Part shown: piece after piece, positions 11,164 to 22,216 of the stretch
Numbering within the stretch: position 1 is the first letter of the stretch
How the letters are laid out: every line of letters starts with the position of its first letter
NCBI GenBank assembly: GCA_910574455.1
Contig: CAJSYZ010000005.1
Location: forward strand, 3,038,001-3,102,000
DNA length: 64,000 bases
Direction: 5' to 3'
Source: Trichaptum fuscoviolaceum
Taxonomy: Eukaryota > Basidiomycota > Agaricomycetes > Hymenochaetales > Trichaptaceae
Notes under the pieces: model-generated
Databases searched by the model: none
What the model saw: the letters and a program-made list of their open reading frames with translations, nothing else
What the model was told of the DNA's origin: nothing
Translations under genes and position numbers: made by a program

Positions 11164-13597
11164 TTAAGGATACGAGAAATCGATGGAATCATAAGCAGGG
11201 GGCGGTTGGCTGCTGAGGTAGGTGTTCTCAGGTGGAGAGTGGGGGTAAACGGGCGGAGAATGCAAGGAGTGATACACGGAGTCCGTATCGGCAGAGGGGG
11301 ACGCAAGTGGATCAGATATATGGCTATTATCGGACAAGTTTTGCACACGCAACGGAGGGGGGCCTTGATAGCCACTTTGGTAAGGGTCATGATGGTGAGA
11401 GGAAGAAGGAGCATAGGAGAAAGCGGAGTCTTCGTATGGGTTACAGATATCGTGAGATTCGAGTGGAGGCCGTTTATAGGGCAGGGGTTCGGCTTGTGAA
11501 GAATCCATACGGGTGGAATGGTCAAAGACATAAGGTGTCATTCGAACTGGTGAAATCGTAGTGTCTGAAGCTATTCGTCTTAGCGTTTGTGAGAGCACCG
11601 GGCGTACCACGTGCGTCGCAGCTGATGGACCTGGGCCAGCACCAGACGGCAGCAGAGTATCATTGCGGGTATCCGAAAAGTATGATGAGAGCGGTGAAGA
11701 CACCATCCGCCTCGACGACGACGCTCCGCTCTGACTCTGAGAGAACAAGCCCAGTAGTTCGGGTGAAAGCTTCGGCACGGGCGGTATTTCCATGCTCGGT
11801 GGGGATGCAGGTGGCCGAGGAAGTGGACGCGGACGGAGTGCTCGTCTATCCTCAGAGACATCGCCAGCAGATGCAGGTCGGGGAGGTGTTTGCTGTGTTT
11901 GCGGAGATGAAGTCGTCGACGAAGTACTGGGAGAAGGAGTGGTCGCCGCAGGCGTCCGGACTGTGCGAGCATCTGTGTCTCTAGAACGCTGACCAATTCT
12001 TATCGTATTCGACGAATGTATACCCTCTAGGAAAGATGGAAGCCCCAAAGCCGCATCTTTTCCAGTGTATGTCACGATTCCATCATCATCCCTCTCATCG
12101 TCTTCCTCAGTTAAATTGGCGGAAGCGAATGGATGCATCACGCTGACGACCGTAGTGCCTGAGTCGGTTGACAATCGAACGGGTTCGGGAAGGCGTTGGT
12201 GGGGAGGAGGTCGTGCGGGTGAGAGTCGAATTGTTGAAGGAACAGATGCATCTGAATAGAACGACCGGAACGAAGGAATGCTCGCAGTCTCATCTGCAGT
12301 CGAATCCCTCCTTCCATGACCACTCATCGGCCGCGGTTGCAATGCTGATACAGATTCGTCTGTTCTTAGACTAATCACGTCGTCCTCTGTTGACAATACT
12401 GGGGTTGAAGGACGTGAAGAGAACGGCTCCGTCTCCACTCCTGTTCGCCATCGATGGATTGAATGCACAGCATTCGACGCAGCACCACTACTGCTGCCCG
12501 AGTCTGATCGGAAGGACGGCAGATTCGATTCGCTTTCATTGTTTGATGAGGTTCCCGCTGCTCCGCCATAGTGCTGCCATTCGTCTTTATCTGTTAAAAG
12601 CAAAAGCGAAGTAGCGACAAGGTAGTCGAGGAGAGGGATCGGAACGCCCTGGTGTTCGAGTTGGGGACGGGTGTCATCGCGTTCATAGACAGGCTCGAAC
12701 ACCCGTATGCGAGGGGGTGCAGAAAGAACAGCAGGTTCGAGCGTGGCAACGACTTTCTTCATTTTAGACAATGTAAGCTAGTTAAGCGAGCAAGTGTTAC
12801 TGTTGGAGTAGAAGAAAGAAGCAAGGATATACATACACTGTAAGTTCGTCCATAACGCTTCCATTTGAGCGTATACGGATAATGCGGAATATTGAATTTT
12901 CGAGATCTGCAGATATGTGGCATGGAGTAAAAGATGATCATCAGTACGTTGATCATAGTAATTTGAATATCGGCCGAACGAACCCAAGGAGCTTGTTACT
13001 TCTCAAGAAATCATTCAAAGTCATTCGCCGACCGTTCGCCATTTGGACTGTGATATCGCATTTGACAGGAAGCTGCATCCTCTCATCGTTACGTTCAGTC
13101 TGCCAACAGATCGAGCCGACACGAGAAGGACCGTACACTGCATCCTCCCGAGAGATAGTTGTTTGCGCACCGCGCGTCTGAATGGTGTACAGCTGTTGGC
13201 ATTGCAAATCATCCGCAATCGTCGTGTTCAAGAACGAGGTGCTCGATAGACGCAGCGTCATGATCGGTCGAGACGAAGGCGCGAGCCCCAGTGACCCAGT
13301 CGACGCGGAGCTCGAAGGACGCGGCCGTGCACCCATGCTAATTGTAGAAACACAGTCGACGCTGCGCGACGCCGAATAGATAGACCGTCCGAGAATCGAG
13401 GCGGCTTTGGATGGGATTTGTTGGCCAATCTTCGGAGGCGGCGGGAGTGTATCATCTTTTTGCGTCTGTCCCCGTCCATTCACGTGTCCACGCACGTCGG
13501 CGGCGAGCGACTGCACCGCGCTCACAAAGCTGCGTCGTCTGCGGCCCGTATCACCGTGGATAGTACTTGCGACGATGGAGGGGGCTGAGGACTTCAT
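11164..13597 (-). CDS. Ser/Pro-rich protein of unknown function, 765 aa
   Basis: Exons 13597-12984, 12906-12837 and 12777-11164. I do not recognise a named domain. The first ~300 residues look structured: a basic start (TGRRRRSFVSAVQSL), then CDITVQMANGRRMTLNDFL and, across the first splice, NKLLGSRKFNIPHYPYTLKW followed by KRYGRTYSLTLSKMKKVVAT and APPRIRVFEPVYE, which reads like a conserved beta-rich unit. A hydrophobic LLDYLVATSLLLLTD follows. The rest is a long low-complexity Ser/Pro/Thr tail ending in short Pro/Tyr-rich blocks (YPHSPPENTYL, PPPAYDSIDF). PPxY in the tail could bind WW-domain ubiquitin ligases (inference). Confidence 0.75.
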
Positions 13598-14860
13598 CTT
13601 TTGATGGATGATCCCAGCGCAGCTCAGGTTTCTCCCTCTCCGGGGTCGGTGATATGGTAGGGGAAAGCAAAGTTGTCTGAGTTAGTTACTGCCAGAGCAG
13701 GCAGACAAAAACAGCAGGAGAGAAAAAAGAGCGGATAGACGAGCCTGACTGACGGACCCAGAGTGGACGGCAGACAGGACACGCAGGGGGGAGAGGCAAG
13801 AAGGATTGCTCCGTTCTGAGGAAGTTAGCGAACGGGCGCTGGCGCCGTTTCTGCACAGAAGCCGAAGTGACCACAATAATATTCCCTGACCCGATGACCC
13901 AATGGCCGTGGCCGCTCAAGCCCGTCTCCCGCTATCTTTTTTTCATCCTCTACAGCGTCTATTCGTGGTATGATGGTCGATCAGCATGACAGCCCGCTAT
14001 GGTATGCATTGATCCTACGTTGTCAGGATATGCCAGGAATCATCACCAGCGCTTCTAGCTTCCATGCATACGAGGCATGATCCCAGGCTTGTCCGCCTCA
14101 TCCACTTCATCCTCGACACCTTCGCGTCCGATTCGATGCACGTTCTGGGACTAAGGCGACGTCCTGTTTGTTAGCCCCAATATCGACGGGCGTCCCGAGA
14201 ATGTCGCAGTAAGAAAACGAAAGTAAGGCGAACCAACAGAATCCTTGAGCTAATAAAAGACTCTATAGGCTGATTAGCCGGCGTGATGACCGTGTACTCG
14301 AGAAGGCCGGGTGCCTGCGTATACAGTTCGGTATTCACCATGTTTGGAAGAACCGGTACCCGTTCAACGGCCGGGGGAAAAGATAGGGATCATTGTCGAC
14401 ATCGATTGTGCATATGCATCGACATATCGCAGGGCGAAGACCAGGACAGCGTGTGGAAAAGATGGTGATGGTAGGAAGGAAAGATTCACCGTTTTACAAC
14501 ACGTTTAATGCCAGGACAGTACTCAAGTCACAATCCGGTTCAAGTCCCAATGTGTGCCGTGTACTGCAAATACATCTTACATGTATATCATCCTCTCATT
14601 TTCTGAGTACGTATGTGGCATAGTAGGATGATGAAGCAAGCTCATGTTCACTAGCATCGAACTCGATTATCTTTCATTCACTTGAGTCCATAAATGTGAT
14701 AAAAATATATATTTCAAGCCTCTAAGATCGTGAGATAAAATTGCCGCGCTCGAAGTCGATAGAATGATTCCGGACGACCGACGCGTCCCAGTCTTAGTCC
14801 ACCACCATCCCAAAAAACGTTCGAAGGAACAATAAATCTCCGCTCCTATCAACCAGCACC
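13598..14860. other. intergenic, no gene seen
   Basis: About 1.26 kb between two divergent genes, so it should hold both promoters. A T-run lies near 13936. No frame shows family resemblance. Confidence 0.5.
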
Positions 14861-15371
14861 ATGTCCTCCAGCACGCCCACGACAGCAGAAGATGCTCTGT
14901 TAGTCTTTTTCTACTTCTACTTTCCCGCTTTCCATCACGACATTTACGCGTAATTCCTTGGTTATGTAGGAAAGAAGGCAAGAACCCCGACGCGCCAGAC
15001 ACTGCGCCCACTTCGGTCGATAAAGGGAAGGGAAAGCGCACGGCAACCGACGCGGAGCTCGAGGAAGCCGCGACCGCGAAGAAAGAACGCGAAGCGCAGG
15101 AAAATGATGAAGAAGAGGAGGACAGCGACGATGACGACGATGAAGAGGACGGGGACGAAGAGGAAGAGGACGAGGTACGCGTCTGCGAAGGGCCATATAC
15201 GCTCTATGAACTGTCACTGACAACGCGATGTAGGAGGAAGAAGACGACCTCGAGGAGATCGACCCGGGCGCGATCCGTTCGCGTCGAACACGCGGTGTGA
15301 AGGTTGACTACACGTCGGCCGAGGCTCTCGCGAAAGCAGGCCTGCAACCCGGCGACGACGACGATGAGTAA
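14861..15371 (+). CDS. CHZ1: histone H2A.Z-specific chaperone CHZ1
   Basis: Exons 14861-14898, 14970-15174 and 15234-15371, 126 aa. CHZ1 binds H2A.Z-H2B dimers and hands them to the SWR1 complex in the nucleus. The sequence shows an N-terminal Lys/Glu region, a long acidic run (Asp/Glu, residues ~60-90), then the CHZ motif IDPGAIRSRRTRGVKVDYTS with EALAKAGL and an acidic tail. The acidic stretch spans the second splice junction and the frame stays open only when spliced. The gene is small, as expected for the family. Confidence 0.9.
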
Positions 15372-16170
15372 ATTAAAGTCTCGACAGTCGCTATGAAGTC
15401 TGCTTGTGAATGAATGAATCAACGCGTCGAGACCACGCGTCGCTGGTGCGTGTCCTCTCTTCTTTCCGTCCCCATGTAGAATCCGCTGAATGTCCTCCGG
15501 CAACAGAGATTTTTAACGCTACCTGCCATACTTAACACTAAGGTTATTATCCTGTCGTTCTGTACACCCCAGTCTACAGTGTACTTTACAATGCTATCTG
15601 TTAAATGTATTTATATTCGTGGGCTGATCTTGCCTGAGACTGTCTCTGCACTATTACGCCTCAACCCTCAAAGACTGAAGCAGACAATCAACTATGAGCT
15701 CCATGCAACCCAAATCTATTGCAATACGCTACAAGTAGAAAAGCAAGAACAGCTAGCTAGAACTAATCTAAACAACCAAACAGCTCGAGCGCTCACCAAA
15801 CTCACCATCAACGCTATTCGTCAACCAAAAGGGAGAAAAGCGGAGACAGAAAAGCTCGGGAGCAGCAATCGAACAAGGAGAGGCGGAAAAACTAATGCTA
15901 CCCAACTACCCAAACCATCTACAAGGAGGCGGATCCAACTGAGTAGAGTCGCAATGAGGGCGAAAAAAAAGTGGAGAGACGAGATAAATATGTCAAAGGA
16001 GACGGTCCAAAAAACTGAGAGACATGGAGAAATGAACAAAAATGACTAGGCGAGAAATGCGACACGAGAACGAAGATTACACCCAAAACGGATCCAAGTG
16101 GTATAGATGAGAGATATACAGAACTTTTGTGTTGTTGATACACTAGCCAAATGGAAAAGACTCGCCTTCC
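15372..16170. other. intergenic, no gene seen
   Basis: Tail-to-tail spacer between CHZ1 (+) and the HAC1-type gene (-). It is A-rich on the plus strand in 15770-16060; the long plus-strand frame there is lysine-rich, lacks family features and is probably the T-rich 3' untranslated region of the minus-strand gene read backwards. Confidence 0.5.
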
Positions 16171-17372
16171 TTAGAACACACCGACGCCTGGCAAGGAAGC
16201 CAAGGTCGCCGGGGAAGGGTCTTGGCTAAAGCTCCAGTCGCCGCACAACTCCAGTCCGAGTGCTGTGCGAACATCAACCGATATGTTCCGGTCGATATCT
16301 CCGTTGGATGAAACCACCGGAAGAAGATCCAGTAATCTCTGCATTTCCACCTCGTTCTCCCAGTCAGCAGGAATAGCCTCCAACGACCCACTCATCAACG
16401 GCGCTCCGGACGCCGCCTCGGAGGCGGGAAGGGCGGCCGTCTTTGATTCTTGCTCGTTGTGAGCAGGAAGAGCCGCCGTCGACACGGTGGGAGAGCCCGC
16501 GATAAGGATTTCGCGGATCCATGCGTCCACGGCAGCCTCGTCCGCTGCCGTCGTGCTAGTGGTGGTAGCCGTCGGCAAAGAGAGGGTCGCTGGAGTAGAG
16601 ATGATAGGCATGGTAAGGGTGGTGGGGGCGAGGTGAGCAGATGCGTTCGTCTGTTGATCGAGTCCACCCGCTGCAGGGACGTCGCAGCAGCTCCAGCTGC
16701 GACGGTCGCCACCCGTGCTAGGTGGCGAGTGGGCTCGACAGACATCGGCATAGGCTCGTCTAAGTCAAAGAAGTTGCTACTCGCCGAGAGAGTTGGCGAG
16801 GGGGTGATGGGGAAGACAGGTGATGAGGGTACGAGGACAGGAAAAGTTTGAGGTGAGTTTGATGTTGGTGGTGATGGGGGCGCCGGCGCTGAAGTAGGTG
16901 CAGTGCTGGGAAGTTTGTTGGACAGGCCTTGGGATGCTAGTACCTTCATTACCGCCTCCCAACCATTCTCGAGGGATTTGATGCGTTCCTTTAACTCCGC
17001 ATTCTCCCGCTCACGAGCACGATCGCGTTCGGCTTCCTCCTGACGTTGGGAATCAGGCCGTTGAGGTTCGGTGCTGCTGATACCCGCGCGAAGTTGTCTG
17101 TTCTCCTCTTCAAGTTCTGCTACCCGACGCTCGAGCGCTGTGAATTGCGCCTTGCGTTTGTCCCGAGAGTTCTGCGCAGCGATACGATTTCGGTGTGCAC
17201 GGGCCTCCCGACGTTCTTCAGGGCTAATGTCCGTCCGAGCGCGTTTGCGAGACGGACCAGGCTGGCTATCAGCATGCGAAGGGGACGGCGAAGGCGAGTC
17301 GTGCGCATCTGATTGAGGTGATGGCAGTGAGAGCGCAGATGGATCGACAAAAGTCTTGCTGGTGGAAGGCAT
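16171..17372 (-). CDS. HAC1: HAC1/XBP1-type bZIP factor of the unfolded protein response
   Basis: Exon 1 is 17372-16671 (234 codons), exon 2 is 16650-16171; joined they give 393 aa. The segment between is a 20-nt candidate Ire1-type intron. Hac1 activates ER chaperone and ERAD genes after Ire1 splices its mRNA. The bZIP is clear: SRKRARTDISPEERREARAH, then HRNRIAAQNSRDKRKAQF (basic, ~60-77), then a heptad zipper (LERRVAELEEENRQL). A second coiled segment (RARERENAELKERIKSLENG) and FFDLDEPMPMSVEPTRHLAR precede the splice site. Unspliced mRNA would encode 325 aa with a different Pro/Arg-rich end; spliced mRNA ends with an acidic, activation-like region (WENEVEMQRLLDLLP, CGDWSFSQDPS). Confidence 0.85.
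16651..16670 (-). promoter_or_regulatory. candidate 20-nt unconventional (Ire1) intron of HAC1
   Basis: Gene-sense junctions: CTGCAG|CGGG at the 5' side and CAACAG|ACG at the 3' side. The segment begins with CG, so the spliceosome rule GT-AG fails, yet removing exactly 20 nt joins two long frames. The 5' site sits in a loop closed by GTCC/GGAC, extended by CGA/TCG across a one-base bulge. A 20-nt Ire1 intron is known for Aspergillus and Trichoderma hac genes. The 3' junction is less canonical than the 5' one. Confidence 0.65.
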
Positions 17373-17581
17373 TGTCGAAATGAAACGTTGTAGTGTGTTG
17401 TTGTGTTCAATGTCGGCAGATAACTCTTAGTCGACGAAAGTATACGTGGAGGAGAGTAAAGAACGAAGGAAAGACTTTGTAGGAGGAAAGGTGCTGCGGG
17501 CGAAGGGACACGAAGGATGAGCGACGTGGAGGTTTGTGGTTGACCTGGGGAGAAGGGGCGAAAGGTGCGTCAAGGCCTCCG

Positions 17582-17601
17582 CTTATAAGACTGCCACGTC
17601 A
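17582..17601 (-). promoter_or_regulatory. UPRE-like element next to a TATA box, HAC1 promoter
   Basis: Read in the gene's direction: TGACGTGG (17601-17594), 5 nt, then TATAAG (17587-17582). TGACGTGG is the core bound by XBP1/ATF6-class factors. It lies about 220 bp upstream of the start codon, which suggests the gene activates itself. Confidence 0.5.
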
Positions 17602-18967
17602 GTCCACGCCACCCCTGGGAATCAAGGCACGACCTGTACCGCCCGATGAAATCGCGAGGAATATCATCACCGCCCGCCAGCAATCAAATCACTCAAATCA
17701 ATGATACCGACAGCAAAGCAAGCAAGTGTCTCACTGCTAGCGAACAGTCTGAAAGCTCGCAGTTCTCAGAGCAGTTATACTGAGAAATCTCCTTTCATCC
17801 ATCTTTTTTTCTTTTTTTTCTATCTTTTTCGAGCTCTTGATGCTACTTTTTGTTTCCGATAAATCCAATAATCAGCGGCAGCCGCGGGAGCCCCTTTCAG
17901 TATCTATGCAACCTCACTGGCTGCGGCCCTGGATTTCCGGACCCAGTGAGTGAGAAAACAGGGCGGACGTCAGTGTGCCGAGCTGAAACTCTCACTGTGC
18001 AAGACAGTAAGGACGAAATTCGGTAGCCACATGAAAGCAAATTGAACCGTGCGCATTTGCAGATAGCACAGACCAAGTCATGTGAAGAGATAAACGGTTG
18101 CATTACAACGCAGTCGGGCAACAAGGAAATGAAATGCACAAGGCATGACTCGCCAGATGCACAGAGCAACTTATACGCCTCAAGAGCAGGAATCCAACCC
18201 AGCCGCAGTTATGTGGTCTGGCCTTCCAGGATAAAGATGGCGACTGGACTATTGACAGACACCAGCGAGGCAGCGCTTCGGCCCACCGGCGAAGCCGCAG
18301 TTCATTATGCGTTTTCGGATGAGAATAACGTATTCCGGGAACCATGTTTTTGATCATTAAGATTTCCGAACCAACTTGCTCGTTCATGCTACTAGTAGTA
18401 TGCGCGGTCACCGTGAGATTTGTGCTCGGAAGAGAAAAGCTACAGATAGCCATGCATTCGTGGCGGTGGGAACAAGATACTATAGAACATATCAGACGTA
18501 GTGTTCGGAACAATGGATGGAATCGTTGCTCATCGGCATGGATGAGGCTTGGAATGCGCGAAAATTGCAAGTCGTTGAAAGCATTTACCCATGAAGAGCA
18601 ACGAGTTGAAGCTACGGAACGAGTATGTGGATTGGACAATTGTGCTGTTCGTCAATCACAGAACTGTCTCTACGAGTTTCAAAGCTTGAGCTTTCCAGTA
18701 AGCCAATGATCAGCTAGCCCATCAGTAAAGAAAGTCGATTTTGAGTTACTTACTGCGCAATAATTATCATTAGCTAGTCTCGTATGGTGTACATGAATCG
18801 TCCGTCCTTGAACCATCCCGTGAAATCAGCATATTAACGGTAAGTTGCCTGATGCTCATCAGCTCGTTGGATAATATTCAACTGAATGTGTGTGAAGATA
18901 TGCGCGCGTAAAGGGATTAAAGACATTTGTAAGAACGTCGCAATACCAAGGAGGAGGGGAAACATTA
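17602..18967. other. intergenic, no gene seen
   Basis: Upstream of HAC1 and downstream of the F-box/LRR-like gene. It has a T-rich stretch at 17800-17830. Frames at 18103-18709 on both strands show no family resemblance. Confidence 0.5.
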
Positions 18968-20551
18968 CTAAGATTCGTATTGGCATAGCTCCAAACAAAG
19001 CTGAATCTTGCTCTCCGTACTTGCTTGACGCGTTCGAGGGAATAGAGAGCAGGATCGCTCCCTAAGACGGGCCTCGGAAGTTTGCCGCGATTCGTCTTTC
19101 CTCCGTAAGGATTGTATCAACTTGGAAGCTTCGTAAAACCTTGGAGCCTCAACTTCAACGCTGCGGAGTGCAGCCAGCCGCTTACCAGACAGAAGCTCGG
19201 AAATCTGTGCATCCCAGCCAGCCATGTCCTTCCCCTCGTTCAATTGAGTATTGACAAAGTGAAAACCCAGGTGCTCGAGGGACGAAGGGAAGAACTGCTG
19301 TAACTCTTCCAGATAGTCAGAGTTACTGGCCGGCTGTAGATCGAGGTGTAGCTTTCGCAAAGTTGGACACAAGGGGATAAGGATTTCTGCTAGGCGTTCA
19401 GTGTCGCGAGGTGGGAAGCGGAGTTCCTGAAGATCTCGAAAGATATGGGCAATCCGTCTTGGGTCAAAGGAGAAGTGAGAGAATCGGCCATGCCCAAACT
19501 GCAATGATAGTGAGAGAAGTCTGTTGTCACGATTAGAGGAAACTAAGGCTTGCAATCGCTTTTCGTCTTTGTGATTAAGTAACGTCATTGATACAGCCCG
19601 AGGTGATGTTGACGCGGGCTGAGCACCGAACTGCTCCAGAGCCAGAGCCAACCCATGCGCCATGCAGTCCCCTATCTCCACGGAGTCCAAGTCTCGAAGC
19701 CCGTTCAAGATGTCCAGAGCAGGTGAAAGATGGAAATCGGCACCATTGAATGTCTGAATCGAAACCGTACGGAGATACGTATTTCGTCGCAGGATTTCCG
19801 CACCAAGCTCCCGGACCCAGTTTCTCCCATACGGTCCAATTTTCAAGGTGAGTGATCTGAGATTTTGAAAACGGAGGAGAAAGCGCTGGAGCAAGTCAAG
19901 GGCATGAGGACCGTCACCATAATTGCTTTCGGTCATTCCAACCGTCAGAATGACTTCGCGCGTCCATGGACCAAAGCAGGGACTTCGCAAGAAGTTATCC
20001 AAAGCACCCGGCACTTCTATGCAAGCTATACGGCCCAGTGTTTGTTGTGCGCTGAACGTCCAAGTGCGATGGACAAGGGACATGTTCAATAAGTCCGCCC
20101 CACGTTCGCTTGGCAAAAGATCATGGACCTTTGAGCATTGTCGGTGGCGAACAAAGTCAAGTGATATGTCCCTTTCTGCATGAATGAAATCCATCACATT
20201 CTCCATCACATTCGAGGGCAGATTCACAGTAGATGATGTGCAATTGCGGGGTCTCGTTCTGAAAGGGGGCTCATGCGCAGCTAGTTCCCGATTTACGGCT
20301 ATGGCCTGCAAGTTGGATATTCTAGTCGTTTCCGAGACAGCATAGATATCAGTACTTGACTTTAGAGTCACTTTTGAAGTGTCAAAGCCCTTGTTGTTAA
20401 TGACGGATAGAATGAAGTCCATCGTTGACCTCGGGATTTCGAGTGCTAGCAAGAGACTTGCCAGCATTGCGTCGGACTCCGTTGAAAAAGGAGTGTAGGT
20501 ATGGAGGTATTTATCATATGCACTGCAACCTTTGTACGGCTCTGGATGCAT
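18968..20551 (-). CDS. F-box/LRR-like protein, copy 1
   Basis: Single open exon of 527 aa from the ATG at 20551. The frame extends further up but without an earlier ATG, through an ACA-type microsatellite. An F-box-like start is visible: VNLPSNVMENVMDFIHAERD followed by LLNMSLVHRTWTFSAQQTL, the basidiomycete pattern of hydrophobic F-box helix plus VHRTW. The rest has leucine-rich irregular repeats (LRSLTLKIGPYGR, LRDLDSVEIGDC, LRKLHLDLQ, LEHLGFHF). Such proteins would recruit targets to an SCF ubiquitin ligase. It is related to the copy at 22217-23617. It is divergent from NSE4, with about 230 bp between start codons. Confidence 0.7.
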   Translation of the reverse strand: MHPEPYKGCSAYDKYLHTYTPFSTESDAMLASLLLALEIPRSTMDFILSVINNKGFDTSKVTLKSSTDIYAVSETTRISNLQAIAVNRELAAHEPPFRTRPRNCTSSTVNLPSNVMENVMDFIHAERDISLDFVRHRQCSKVHDLLPSERGADLLNMSLVHRTWTFSAQQTLGRIACIEVPGALDNFLRSPCFGPWTREVILTVGMTESNYGDGPHALDLLQRFLLRFQNLRSLTLKIGPYGRNWVRELGAEILRRNTYLRTVSIQTFNGADFHLSPALDILNGLRDLDSVEIGDCMAHGLALALEQFGAQPASTSPRAVSMTLLNHKDEKRLQALVSSNRDNRLLSLSLQFGHGRFSHFSFDPRRIAHIFRDLQELRFPPRDTERLAEILIPLCPTLRKLHLDLQPASNSDYLEELQQFFPSSLEHLGFHFVNTQLNEGKDMAGWDAQISELLSGKRLAALRSVEVEAPRFYEASKLIQSLRRKDESRQTSEARLRERSCSLFPRTRQASTESKIQLCLELCQYES

Positions 20552-20780
20552 AGTTGTTGTTGTTGTTGTTGTTTGTCGAATCAGAGACGCAAGGTTGAAG
20601 GAGGACCGGACGGGCGCTTCAAGTTGAAGTCTGCCGGTGTCACTAGTAGTACGGTGACAGTGCAATCATGAAGTTCAAGTTACCGTGACGCTTCAAGTCC
20701 ACGAGTTGCCTTTTTAAGAAGTTTACGCGTCAATTTACGCCGAACGCGACGCGACGCGAACCTTCTCAAACCCGCCCATA

Positions 20781-22136
20781 ATGTCACAAGAGCCGCAAGA
20801 AGAATATGTCGTGAACGACGAAGACAGTGAACTGGCGTTCGACCCCGACCAAGATGTCGAAGAGAAACGGGAAATCCGGAGGAGCTATCGGAAACTGCAA
20901 GATGACGGTGAGCGTGCAATGATGATCTAAAACACAACACAAAGCTGAGCGCAAAGGCAGAAAATCTTTTAAACCCCAGTGCAATAAATATTGATTTTCT
21001 GACACAGAAAGTTGAAACAGCGAACAGACTGTTCTCAAAAGGTGTGTCTCACAATATGACACTGCCCCCGCACAGAATACTGACAACCGAAATCAGTGAA
21101 GGCGACTTCAGAGGCAACTCTAGATTCGGCTTTCCTAGTAACTGCATCCTCTCTTGGGGCTGCGAAGGCGCGCCAGATGCGTGCGGATATAGGAGGCTTT
21201 GATGTCGACGACTTCGTTGCGAGTCTTGTGACGTTCATGGGTGGACATCGACAAACAGACACGCAACATATTGAGGATGGAGACGAAGTCGAATACGATG
21301 ACAGCGCTCCCCTGGACTGGGATAGTATCGGAAGGAAAGCCCTAGCTAAAAGTCGTCGTGTCCCAGTCATGGACTTTATGTGAGTTTTGAGCGTCTTTAC
21401 TGCTTCAAACCCTTATTGTTTTCAAGGCTCGGACCGTTATATATCGAGCCGAAGAAGCGAAATATTGTCAAACGAGCTAGGCTAGACAAAGAGAAAGAAG
21501 AAGAGAAGCGGCCACAGGAAGTAAGAGTTTCTGCCTTCGATTCTCCAGCGCGATTTACCCACAGTCCATCTGTAGCTCACTGAGCAGGACATCGAGAAGT
21601 CTGAGAACGAGACGACTAGGAACGTCTTACACGTACGCATCTTTATACCAATCTTGCATCTGTGATTCTAGACGTTTTTGTTTAGGTTCGAAAGATTCTA
21701 GAGCGCCAGGAAGGAAGATTGAACTTATTCCGGGTTATAATTAACCCCGATAGCTTCGGACAAAGCGTCGAAAATCTATTTTATCTTTCTTTTCTCATAC
21801 GAGATGCAGAGGTTGCACTTGAGTTCGACGAAGAAACGGCTGAACCTATGATATGTAAGTTTGTGACTCACCAGTAACTCTTACCTGTTGCTTAGGTCGG
21901 ATGTAGACTTCGCGGAGCAGCCAACGGTCGCAGACTACAAAGCAGGTGCGAACAAAAGACAGATGATAATGGAGTTGGATGTTGAGACATGGAAGGTACG
22001 GACTCGATTTTATTACAGATTACTATCTCTTATGATGGCATTGCAGAGGGCCAAGGAAGTATTCAATATTACTCACTCTATGATCCCAACTCGCGAGAAA
22101 GCAAGGACTAGGCTTGGTGACAAGTGGTACGGATGA
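20781..22136 (+). CDS. NSE4: NSE4, non-SMC kleisin of the SMC5/6 complex
   Basis: Exons 20781-20907, 20961-21041, 21097-21379, 21427-21520, 21588-21632, 21686-21854, 21907-21995 and 22047-22136; 325 aa. NSE4 bridges the SMC5 and SMC6 heads in DNA repair and rDNA maintenance. Family blocks in order: EKREIRRSYRKLQDDGE, KVETANRLFSKVKATSEATL, ARQMRADIGGFDVDDFVASL, MLGPLYIEPKKR, RKILERQEGRLNLFRVIIN, DSFGQSVENLFYLSFLIRDA and a C-terminal ADYKAGANKRQMIMELDVET. All eight exons join in frame. It ends 80 bp from the convergent F-box/LRR-like gene. Confidence 0.93.
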
Positions 22137-22216
22137 GGCCAGTGTACAATTATTTATATTATGTCATCGTGTACAGTTTAATGACATTGCATACTCTAAA
22201 AGCATTGTAGTAATCT

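Noticed and set aside
15579..16049. 156-codon plus-strand frame downstream of CHZ1
   Set aside because: Lys/Arg/Asn-biased, no family resemblance, opposite the T-rich 3' region of HAC1; a composition artefact.
16395..16650. Continuation of the HAC1 first frame past the 20-nt segment as the main product
   Set aside because: Its end is a Pro/Arg/Leu-rich run typical of an out-of-frame reading, while the other frame has an acidic, activation-domain-like end. It may still exist as the unspliced form.
20554..20665. N-terminal extension of F-box copy 1 through the Thr repeat
   Set aside because: No ATG in that part of the frame; the ACA repeat lies in the 5' leader.
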